A stretch of 22,222 nt of DNA, from the NCBI GenBank assembly GCA_900769565.1, contig CAAGHC010000031.1:1-22222 (forward strand). The letters run 5' to 3'. The notes below the pieces were generated by a model that saw nothing but the letters and a program-made list of their open reading frames with translations, was not told where the DNA came from and searched no databases. Shown in pieces: positions 15,684 to 22,222 of the stretch. The position numbers and the translations under genes were made by a program. Each line of letters opens with the position of its first letter. Position 1 is the first letter of the stretch. The stretch comes from Clostridia bacterium (GTDB lineage: Bacteria > Bacillota > Clostridia > Christensenellales > Borkfalkiaceae).

Positions 15684-17393
15684 ATGAGACTGAAAAAGTT
15701 TTTATCACTAGGTTTGGTTTTGGCGTTATTAGTTTCGTGTTTGGCTTTTACTTTGCCAACTGCTAGTTATACTGCACAAGCAGGTAACTCTCAACTAGAA
15801 ATATTAAACAACACCAAAGCCTTTAATAAGAACGTACCCTTAACTACTAACTGGTATTTTAGGGGTGATACAATCGGTTACGACGGTGACCCTACAACTA
15901 TTAAGTTTTCAGAACTTTCTGATACGGAAAATGCGTTAATTTATCGTACTCAACCGACCGTTAGCGAAGGTAACGGCAAAACTTTAGAAGTTAATGCAAC
16001 TATTAAAGTAGAAACTTTAGATACAGGTAAATCCTTTGGTATTTACGTTGGCGTTCCACGTTTGGACTTTAAGCCCACAGAATTTACAAAAGAAAACTAT
16101 CAAGGTTCAACTTATATTTACGTTGTAAAGGATGGCGCTAACTATAAAGCAGGCGTTAAATATCTTGGTGCAACCGAAGTAGACGTTTGTACCCCAGATG
16201 CAATTCCCGTAACTGGCGACCAAGTTAAATTTAAAATCGAACAAACTGACGATGGTAAACTCATTGCATATGCAGGCGACTCTCTAGATGCAATTTATAA
16301 CAGTACCGTTTATAACAACGGCAAGGCAGACGCTGATAAAATTAGCCATAAAGTAGGCATGTTAGGTTTTGGTAGCCGTGGTGAATTAACTACGGATACT
16401 TGTAAGGCTGTTGTAGCACTTACGAGCATTAGTGTAATCAACTTCTATCAATCTAATCCTGCAAACTTCAATGCCTTTGAAACCTTTGACCAAGACTACG
16501 TAAACGGTGAAGAATTCGTTGCTGCTGGTTCTACTTGTATTCAAGACGGAATGTTTCATTTTAAGGGTGGTAACATAGGTTCGTCTCTTAGAACTATGCA
16601 CTGGTTCTCTAACTTTGAACTTACCTTTGACGTTCCTTATATGAAACGCCATCCTGATGTTGATGCAAACGGCAAAGTAACTTTAGATTCTTGCCACCGT
16701 TGGACTATTATGTTCGGTGTAAACGCACCCAACCCCATGGAAATAAATAACTGCGTAGCTGCAATTGATGCAAAAACTGGTTATTCTACGCACTATTTTA
16801 GTTTCTATCCGAATATGCAGAGTAATGGTTATTCTAGTGGAACAATCATGGATTATGGTGTTGACTGGAATAACAGACAAGGTTTCACTCTTAGCAACAG
16901 GGCGGCCGGCGATATTGCAAAAGACTTCTTTAACCCCGTATACGACGGCAGAACTTTCACTATTAAATTAAGAGTAGTTGACGGTTTAGTTACTTTAGAT
17001 ATGAAGTGGGAAGACGAGAACACGTGGTCTAATTTATTTACCAGAGATATCGGCTTTACACCCGAAGGCTATCTTGGCCTTTACGGTGGTTTCTCTACAG
17101 GTCAACCGATAACTATGTCAATTGACAACCTAAAATTAACTAACCTTGACGCAAACGCACAGTTTGCAGATATAGGGTTTACTAAATCTGGTTTAGCAGA
17201 CGAAGGCGACTACGTATTTGAAGACCCGAGAAATCCCGATTACTTAATTAAACCCTTACCCGGTGAACAAGGCGTTGTTAAGACTTTCTTGGGAATGAAT
17301 ATAGTTGTCGGATATATAACGCTTGGCGTATCGGTATTAGTTCTCGCAGGTGGCGTAACGTTATTTATCCTTAAGAAAGGGGGTAAAATCTAA
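15684..17393 (+). CDS. Secreted membrane-anchored protein with two jelly-roll-like domains
   Basis: Predicted surface protein, 569 aa, AAGGAG site. The N-terminal signal sequence contains A-Q-A at 31-33 (cleavage site); L-V-S-C at 16-19 also fits a lipobox by letters but is followed by more hydrophobic residues, so the first reading is preferred. Two similar beta-rich domains follow, about 40-255 and 262-492. Each ends like a concanavalin/LamG or DUF1080 fold: V-G-M-L-G-F-G then S-I-S-V-I in the first, L-G-L-Y-G-G-F then I-D-N-L-K-L in the second. An acidic linker and a C-terminal helix (about 536-563) ending KKGGKI anchor it. No LPxTG. Aromatic and Asn-rich strands suggest glycan binding; no catalytic site recognised. 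The stop codon shares a base with the next start. Confidence 0.82.
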   Translation: MRLKKFLSLGLVLALLVSCLAFTLPTASYTAQAGNSQLEILNNTKAFNKNVPLTTNWYFRGDTIGYDGDPTTIKFSELSDTENALIYRTQPTVSEGNGKTLEVNATIKVETLDTGKSFGIYVGVPRLDFKPTEFTKENYQGSTYIYVVKDGANYKAGVKYLGATEVDVCTPDAIPVTGDQVKFKIEQTDDGKLIAYAGDSLDAIYNSTVYNNGKADADKISHKVGMLGFGSRGELTTDTCKAVVALTSISVINFYQSNPANFNAFETFDQDYVNGEEFVAAGSTCIQDGMFHFKGGNIGSSLRTMHWFSNFELTFDVPYMKRHPDVDANGKVTLDSCHRWTIMFGVNAPNPMEINNCVAAIDAKTGYSTHYFSFYPNMQSNGYSSGTIMDYGVDWNNRQGFTLSNRAAGDIAKDFFNPVYDGRTFTIKLRVVDGLVTLDMKWEDENTWSNLFTRDIGFTPEGYLGLYGGFSTGQPITMSIDNLKLTNLDANAQFADIGFTKSGLADEGDYVFEDPRNPDYLIKPLPGEQGVVKTFLGMNIVVGYITLGVSVLVLAGGVTLFILKKGGKI

Positions 17394-18904
17394 TGAAAAA
17401 GATTATAGCATTAATTTTAGCGATAATTTCCACGTTCTCGGTAGTTTCGCTCGTAGGTTGTGTAGAGCAAGGCGCACCCGTATTAAAAACGGCAGACGGT
17501 TTACTCGTTTTAACCGAAGAAAATAAAGACAAAATTAAATACAAAGAGGCAAAGACGTATGAATATACCCCTGCAGTTTCCAAAACCATTCAATCAACCG
17601 GTTTAGGTGATGGTGTTATGCCTATCATGGGTTTCTGGGGACCGTGGGAAGAGAATTATTATGGTGGTACATATTTACCCGACCTTCGTACCCCTGAAAT
17701 ATTTGAGGCTATTGCAGATGCAGGTATCAACATGGTAATGCAGTGTAATGAAGATTATTCAAGAACCCCTGAAGACGTTATTCAAGCACTTGTTAACTGT
17801 CAAAATGCAGGTATCTCTTACATGGTAACCGACGTATCACTTGTAGATATCAAATCTATTGGCTATGAAACAGATATTTCTCTCGTAGAAAACTCGCAAG
17901 AAATTTGGGATTATAAAATAGGTATTTGGAATCAATATGAATCGTTCGCAGGTATGTATATCCGTGACGAACCGGTTACCGCACATGCGGAATCAATAGG
18001 TAAGGCAATGGATAAGTGGAACACCGCATTAACTAACAACGGTATTGACCCTGCTGATAAATACGCTTACACTAACTTCTTCCCGTACGGCTACATTATT
18101 ACTAGAGAAGGTAAATACACCTACGAAAAACATATTGAAGAAATGGTAACCAAGGGCAAAATGGACTTCTTGTCTTATGACTTGTATCCTTTCCAATGGC
18201 CAGGCACCGACCACTTCCAAGGTGGTTTCTACGTAAACCTTGCTAAAATGTATACTGAGGCTAAAAAATATAATCTTCCTTGGTGGAGTTGCATTCAAGC
18301 AGGTGGAGAATGGGTAGGTAACACGGTTGACTTACACACTGCATCTAAGTGGCCGACCTTTGAACAAGTACTTTGGGAAGCTAATATGTTCCTAGCGTAC
18401 GGCGCTAAAGGGCTTGACTACTTTACCCTTTGCCAACCCCACTCTTATAACACATACATTCAATACGGTGGTGGTGCAGGCTTGTTCGACCCACTTGGCA
18501 ATAAGACCTATCTCTACTACGCAGCGCAAGTTATAAACCAACAAGCGCTCGCTTGTGACCATATGCTTATGAACGCAACTAACCACGGTATTATCCAAAA
18601 GGGTAAACTTATGGGTGGTGTAAACTCTCTCGGTTTAACAGCAGAAATTAAAGAAGATACTTTCCGTGAACTTATTGGCGTAACCGAAGAATGTACTACC
18701 GTAATCGGATGTTTCGACGTATACGGCAAGACTATGCTTTACGTTATGAATAGCAATTGGAACGAAGATACTGAAGTTGAACTTGAATTCGATAATACTT
18801 ACGCTTACGACGTGGTTCAACGTGCAGAAGAAATTACCGTAGTAGGTAAGAAGTTAAAGTTAAGATTAAATCCCGGTGAAGGTGTAATGGTAGCGCTTCG
18901 CTAA
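17393..18904 (+). CDS. Exported TIM-barrel lipoprotein with DEP motif, putative glycoside hydrolase
   Basis: Lipoprotein, 503 aa; signal peptide ends in L-V-G-C with lipidated Cys23. The body (about 70-400) fits a clan-A-like TIM barrel: VMPIMGFWGP (strand 1), then alternating strands and helices, with D-E-P at 192-194 ending a strand (position of the acid/base Glu in clan A; Glu193), S-Y-D-L-Y-P-F at 261-267, G-G-E-W at 304-307 and W-E at 328-329. About 405-503 is a beta domain ending in a strand. No exact CAZy family is recognised, so enzyme activity is inferred. The start overlaps the previous stop by one base (TAATG). Two cytoplasmic relatives follow; DEP, Y-D-x-Y-P-F, W-E and Y-F-T-L-C-x-P-H-S are shared by all three. 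Confidence 0.75.
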   Translation: MKKIIALILAIISTFSVVSLVGCVEQGAPVLKTADGLLVLTEENKDKIKYKEAKTYEYTPAVSKTIQSTGLGDGVMPIMGFWGPWEENYYGGTYLPDLRTPEIFEAIADAGINMVMQCNEDYSRTPEDVIQALVNCQNAGISYMVTDVSLVDIKSIGYETDISLVENSQEIWDYKIGIWNQYESFAGMYIRDEPVTAHAESIGKAMDKWNTALTNNGIDPADKYAYTNFFPYGYIITREGKYTYEKHIEEMVTKGKMDFLSYDLYPFQWPGTDHFQGGFYVNLAKMYTEAKKYNLPWWSCIQAGGEWVGNTVDLHTASKWPTFEQVLWEANMFLAYGAKGLDYFTLCQPHSYNTYIQYGGGAGLFDPLGNKTYLYYAAQVINQQALACDHMLMNATNHGIIQKGKLMGGVNSLGLTAEIKEDTFRELIGVTEECTTVIGCFDVYGKTMLYVMNSNWNEDTEVELEFDNTYAYDVVQRAEEITVVGKKLKLRLNPGEGVMVALR

Positions 18905-18940
18905 TAGGAAAACTTAACGAAAAAATACAAAAGTAAATGG

Positions 18941-18965
18941 TGGGGCGGATAAACCGTCCGCCCCG
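18941..18965 (+). other. GC-rich intergenic hairpin without U-tract
   Basis: GGGGCGGA (18942-18949) pairs with TCCGCCCC (18957-18964), with extra T-G pairs at each end and a 5-base loop. Downstream is GACTATAAAAAG, so there is no U-run. It lies between the exported and the first cytoplasmic DEP-barrel gene, in the largest gap of the operon (128 bases), and resembles the hairpin at 15629-15655 in lacking a terminator tail. Possible roles are RNA protection, a processing site or a partial stop. Confidence 0.6.
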
Positions 18966-19032
18966 ACTATAAAAAGTTAAAACTTTCAAACGATTATATA
19001 ACCCGATAAAATTCGACGTTTAAGGTGAAATT

Positions 19033-20379
19033 ATGAGAGAAGTTAAACCTATAAAAAAGACAGACCTAGGCGAAACAGTTATGCCGATATTAGGCTTTTG
19101 GGGGCCACCAGATGCCTATAAAAGTGGCGAATGGAACTTACCCGACTTAAAGACCGACCAAATTTATCAATGGATTAAAGAGGCGGGGTTTAACACGCTT
19201 TTACAAGGCAACGATATGTGGCCGAAAAAGAAAGAAAGTGTTGAAAAGACTTTAGATTTATGTGAAAAGCACAACTTGTTTTACTACGTAGCCGTGCCTG
19301 AACTTACTAGATTTAAAGCCTACCACGCGCAAGATGCAGAGTTTTCACCTGCAACAGAACAAGAAATTGAAGAGATGATAACCCCCTTTATCGGAAGGGA
19401 AGGTTGTATAGGTTTAGATATAATTGACGAGCCGTTGCCTAAAGCGCTTTCCGAAGTTGGCGATTTTTTGAAAAAGTATAAAAACGTACTCAAAAAACTA
19501 GACTTGAACGATAAAGAATACTTTATCAATTTATTGCCTGTAAGTCCTTTCGTATCTAACCCTCCGTCGATAGAAGGTTGGCAAGATTACTTGCAATCGT
19601 ATCTAGATAACGTTACTAAAGATTATATAGGTTACGACAACTATCCTTTCCAAACCCCCGGCATTAGCAAAGACAATATCTCGCCCGGTTTATATAACCA
19701 TTTGGAAGGTTTAATAGAAATTATCGACAAAAACGGTGGGAATATTCCTATGTCGTTCTGTGCTGTAACGGGTGGTCACTGGACCGAAGAGGCAGATAAT
19801 CCTTCAAGCCGTACACCTAGCCCCGAAGAATTAGAGTGGGAAGTAAATACGGTATTAGCGTTTGGTGTAAAGCGTTTGGTATACTTTACGCTTTGCAATC
19901 CGCATTCCTACTTAAAATATATGCCCCACGGTCAAACGGGTATATTCAACCCAGACGGCACGAAGAGTAAACTATATCACGCAGTAAGGCGTTGTAACGA
20001 ACAAGTTCAAGCAGTAGACGAATACTTGCTAAAAGCAAAGAACAAACAAGTAATATTCGTTGGCGACGTTCCAACTAGAGTAGAGTATCGTTATAAAGAC
20101 CATATCAACGATAAAGACTCGCAGTATATGGAACTTGTTTGGGTAGAAGGCGAAGGCGTAATAATCGGTTGTTTCGAATATAACGGCAAATCGGCTTTCT
20201 ACGTAGTAAATACCTACAAAAAAGAACAAACGGTAACCTTACATTTTAACGGCAGAAAGGAAATGCGCCTAGTTAAGCGTAACGACGGAGCGAGAAAGAC
20301 CATTGCCCAAGACCTAGCCCTTAAACTTGGTAAAGGCGAGGCAACGCTTGTAATTGTTGACAACTGGTTGAGATTGTAA
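19033..20379 (+). CDS. Cytoplasmic DEP-motif TIM-barrel protein, copy 1
   Basis: A 448-aa relative of the upstream lipoprotein without signal peptide or lipobox, so cytoplasmic. The ATG at 19033 has AAGGTGA 5 bases before it. Shared landmarks are V-M-P-I-L-G-F-W-G-P at 16-25, D-E-P at 132-134 (Glu133 in the acid/base place), Y-D-N-Y-P-F at 201-206, W-E at 269-270 (Glu270), Y-F-T-L-C-N-P-H-S at 284-292, and a beta domain from about 340 with I-I-G-C-F-E and Y-V-V-N-T. Where the lipoprotein has G-G-E-W this protein has G-G-H-W (247-250), followed by T-E-E. Probable intracellular glycosidase on imported oligosaccharides, but no family is recognised. Tandem duplicate of the next gene. Confidence 0.72.
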   Translation: MREVKPIKKTDLGETVMPILGFWGPPDAYKSGEWNLPDLKTDQIYQWIKEAGFNTLLQGNDMWPKKKESVEKTLDLCEKHNLFYYVAVPELTRFKAYHAQDAEFSPATEQEIEEMITPFIGREGCIGLDIIDEPLPKALSEVGDFLKKYKNVLKKLDLNDKEYFINLLPVSPFVSNPPSIEGWQDYLQSYLDNVTKDYIGYDNYPFQTPGISKDNISPGLYNHLEGLIEIIDKNGGNIPMSFCAVTGGHWTEEADNPSSRTPSPEELEWEVNTVLAFGVKRLVYFTLCNPHSYLKYMPHGQTGIFNPDGTKSKLYHAVRRCNEQVQAVDEYLLKAKNKQVIFVGDVPTRVEYRYKDHINDKDSQYMELVWVEGEGVIIGCFEYNGKSAFYVVNTYKKEQTVTLHFNGRKEMRLVKRNDGARKTIAQDLALKLGKGEATLVIVDNWLRL

Positions 20380-20402
20380 AATTGTGATTAGTGGTGAGCG
20401 TT

Positions 20403-21731
20403 ATGGAAAAGAACATTAGGCGTTCAGACATAGGCGATACCGTTATGAAAATACACGGTTTTTGGGGTCCTTACGACGCTTACAAGAGCGAAAAGTGGGA
20501 TTTGCCCGACCTAAAGACGGACGAGATTTATAGACTTACCAAAGAGGCAGGCTTTAACGTAATAAGCCAAAGTAACGACGACTATCCAGAAAAGGCAGAC
20601 AACGTTAAAAAAGCGCTAGACTTTTGCCAAAAGCACAATATGTTCTATTTGGTAGCAAGTTCAAAACTAAAAAGGTTTAAGGCGTATCACACCAAAGATA
20701 ACGAATTATTTATGGCAAGTGAAGAAGAAATTTGTCAAACGCTAGGTGAAGTTTTGTCACATCCTGCTTGTTTCGGTATGGAAATTCAAGACGAGCCGTT
20801 ACCCGTAGCCGTGCCCGAAGTAGGCGAGTTCGTGCGTAGATATAAAAACGCATTAAAGACCTTGGGTTTAACTGATAGAAGTTACTATCTAAACCTACTT
20901 CCCGTATCGGGTTTTGTGTCCAACCCACCCACAATCGAGGATTGGCAAGAGTACGTTCAATCGGCAATCGACCATTGCGGGCGTGACTTTGTGGATTATG
21001 ACTTTTATCCATTCCAAAAACCGGAATCGGGCAGTAAAGATAATATTTCCCCAGGACTATATAACCATTTAGAGGCACTTTACGAAGTAGTTGACAAAAA
21101 CGGTGGCGATATTCCTATGGGCTTTGCGCCCCCCGTTGGTGGTAACTGGACGGAAGAAGAGGATAACCCTGCAAACCGTGCACCAAGCCCCGAAGAACTA
21201 GAATGGGAAATCGGTGTAGCGCTTGCATTCGGTATTACTAGGTTTGAATATTTTACTCTCTGTAATCCACACTCGTTTTTAAAATATATGCCCCACGGTC
21301 AAACGGGCGTATTCAATCCCGACGGTAGTAAAGGTAAACTCTACGACGCTGTAAAACGTTCTAACGAGCAGATTATAGCAGTAGACGAATACTTGCTTAA
21401 ATCAAAGAATAAACAAGTTATGTTCTTAAAAGATTACCCGAGTGAAATCGAGTATCGTTATAAAGACCATATAAACGATAAAAACTCGTCGTATAAAGAA
21501 CTTGTTTCCGTCGACGGTGACGGTGCTATTATCGGTTGTTTCGACTATAAAGGCAAAACTGCATTATACGTAGTAAACACCTTTAAGAAGGCACAGACTT
21601 TGACTTTGAACTTTGATATCGAAAGAAAGGTTAAGTTGGTAAACCGCATGGATGGTGTTGTTGACAAGACGGCAAAGGCAGTATCGCTAAACCTTGGCAA
21701 AGCAGAGGCAACCCTAGTAATAGTGGAATAA
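20403..21731 (+). CDS. Cytoplasmic DEP-motif TIM-barrel protein, copy 2
   Basis: A 442-aa paralogue of the previous gene; by eye more than half of the residues match. The ATG at 20403 is chosen because GGTGAG lies 4-5 bases upstream and the resulting N-terminus aligns with copy 1; two GTG codons at 20391 and 20394 are alternatives adding four residues. No signal peptide. D-E-P at 130-132 (Glu131), Y-D-F-Y-P-F at 199-204, G-G-N-W at 246-249 followed by T-E-E-E, W-E at 268-269 (Glu269), and the same Y-F-T-L-C-N-P-H-S and K-Y-M-P-H-G-Q-T-G. A 29-base stretch at 21279-21307 is identical to 19912-19940 of copy 1, so the duplication is fairly recent or under strong constraint. Specificity probably differs slightly between copies. 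Confidence 0.72.
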   Translation: MEKNIRRSDIGDTVMKIHGFWGPYDAYKSEKWDLPDLKTDEIYRLTKEAGFNVISQSNDDYPEKADNVKKALDFCQKHNMFYLVASSKLKRFKAYHTKDNELFMASEEEICQTLGEVLSHPACFGMEIQDEPLPVAVPEVGEFVRRYKNALKTLGLTDRSYYLNLLPVSGFVSNPPTIEDWQEYVQSAIDHCGRDFVDYDFYPFQKPESGSKDNISPGLYNHLEALYEVVDKNGGDIPMGFAPPVGGNWTEEEDNPANRAPSPEELEWEIGVALAFGITRFEYFTLCNPHSFLKYMPHGQTGVFNPDGSKGKLYDAVKRSNEQIIAVDEYLLKSKNKQVMFLKDYPSEIEYRYKDHINDKNSSYKELVSVDGDGAIIGCFDYKGKTALYVVNTFKKAQTLTLNFDIERKVKLVNRMDGVVDKTAKAVSLNLGKAEATLVIVE

Positions 21732-21831
21732 TTACTTAAAAAGGCAATTACGCTTTTATTAAAACCAAACAAAAGATAAAGGCGAAAAGCAAAATAAAAA
21801 TTTTAAAATCTTCATAAAGGAGGGAAAAACT

Positions 21832-22222
21832 ATGAAGAAAAGTAACACTTTAACTCGCTCGATAATAGCGTTTGTGTTAGCAACTTTGATGGTGCTTTCA
21901 GCATTCGTATTACTTTCGGGCAACCAAGTAGCAAATGCAGATGCACCCGTGCTAAACAAAACTGCTACGATTAAGACCACTTTAGACACTCGTATTTCTA
22001 AAGAAGTTGGCGCAGTTAAGCAAAAGGCTATAGAATTTGACCTTATCGATTCTGACTTTAAGAGCGCTAAAAACCTTGCTTGGTTTGACGCGCACGCACC
22101 TGTTGTGAGTGAAAGTACGCACCCGAATGGTGATTATTATACGCTTAACTATATTGGACCTAGCGTTCAGTTTGCGCTTGACTCTTATGTAGCCGACTTT
22201 GATTCTAGCATGCAGTTCATGT
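21832..22222 (+). CDS. Secreted protein, N-terminal part (3' cut by window edge)
   Basis: Only the first 130 residues are in the window and the frame is open to the right edge. A full AAAGGAGGG site lies 8 bases before the ATG, the strongest in the locus. The N-terminus is a signal peptide (K-K start, hydrophobic stretch about 11-29) with A-N-A at 34-36 as cleavage site. The mature start has L-N-K-T and T-T-L-D-T-R, reminiscent of the mature starts of the two other surface proteins (T-S-W-Y-T-R and T-N-W-Y-F-R). The rest is beta-rich with aromatic residues. It is probably a third surface glycan-binding protein of the operon, but the missing C-terminus prevents a firm call. Confidence 0.75.
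   Translation, partial: MKKSNTLTRSIIAFVLATLMVLSAFVLLSGNQVANADAPVLNKTATIKTTLDTRISKEVGAVKQKAIEFDLIDSDFKSAKNLAWFDAHAPVVSESTHPNGDYYTLNYIGPSVQFALDSYVADFDSSMQFM

Larger units (their letters stand above)
6434..22222 (+). other. Putative carbohydrate-utilisation operon (continues past the right edge)
   Basis: Twelve plus-strand genes follow the AraC-divergent promoter with gaps of about -1 to 128 bases and no intrinsic terminator with a U-tract between them. Contents match a Gram-positive glycan-use locus: regulator, intracellular glycosidases, importer, binding lipoprotein, surface binding proteins. Internal promoters cannot be excluded in the gaps at 13882-13945, 15605-15683, 18905-19032 and 21732-21831. 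Confidence 0.6.

Noticed and set aside
18984..19012. Promoter-like TTTCAA ... TAAAAT before the first cytoplasmic DEP-barrel gene
   Set aside because: The -35 matches consensus at only three positions and the region is AT-rich by nature; not enough to call.
20710..21078. 122-aa minus-strand open frame
   Set aside because: Antisense to the second DEP-barrel gene, which is strongly conserved with its neighbour at protein level.
1..22222. Search for CRISPR arrays, insertion sequences, tRNA or rRNA genes
   Set aside because: No regular spaced repeats, transposase motifs, terminal inverted repeats or RNA gene signatures were seen by eye.

Overview
The window looks like chromosomal DNA of a low-GC, Gram-positive, probably gut-associated Clostridia-type bacterium. 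The support is indirect: strong AGGAG-type ribosome binding sites, lipobox lipoproteins, secreted proteins with a single C-terminal membrane helix, InlB-type (Listeria-Bacteroides) repeats, and an ABC sugar importer of the lipoprotein plus two-permease type. There is no rRNA, tRNA, insertion sequence or CRISPR array, and no gene-free stretch above 300 bases.

Region 1 (1-5253) is housekeeping. It holds the end of an arginine biosynthesis cluster: argB (5' end outside the window), argD overlapping it, then argF, closed by a hairpin terminator. A strong consensus promoter then drives an MgtC/SapB-type membrane protein. A leaky-looking hairpin follows, then a NagD-type HAD phosphatase and a Maf nucleotide pyrophosphatase. 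An 18-bp hairpin terminator separates these from the convergent AraC-family regulator gene.

Region 2 (5397 to the right edge) is a carbohydrate-use locus. An AraC-family regulator (minus strand) is divergent from a run of at least 12 plus-strand genes with short gaps that looks like one long operon. In order they are: cytoplasmic GH27 alpha-galactosidase-like enzyme; 66-aa zinc-ribbon protein; 1048-aa surface protein with InlB-like repeats and lectin-like domains; cytoplasmic Asp-box (sialidase-fold) protein; two ABC permeases; a large solute-binding lipoprotein; a 569-aa surface protein with two jelly-roll-like domains; a TIM-barrel lipoprotein with a DEP motif; two cytoplasmic tandem-duplicated relatives of that lipoprotein; and the start of another secreted protein. 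No transporter ATPase is present.

A plausible reading is a Gram-positive polysaccharide/glycan utilisation locus. Surface proteins bind the glycan, an exported DEP-barrel lipoprotein acts on it outside, the importer brings oligosaccharides in, and GH27, the Asp-box protein and the two cytoplasmic DEP-barrel proteins finish the job under AraC control. The substrate cannot be fixed from sequence. The least ordinary parts are the exported/cytoplasmic DEP-barrel trio, the surface proteins with a shared LAGG(A/V)TL C-terminal helix but no LPxTG motif, and the GH27 enzyme with altered sugar-recognition residues.
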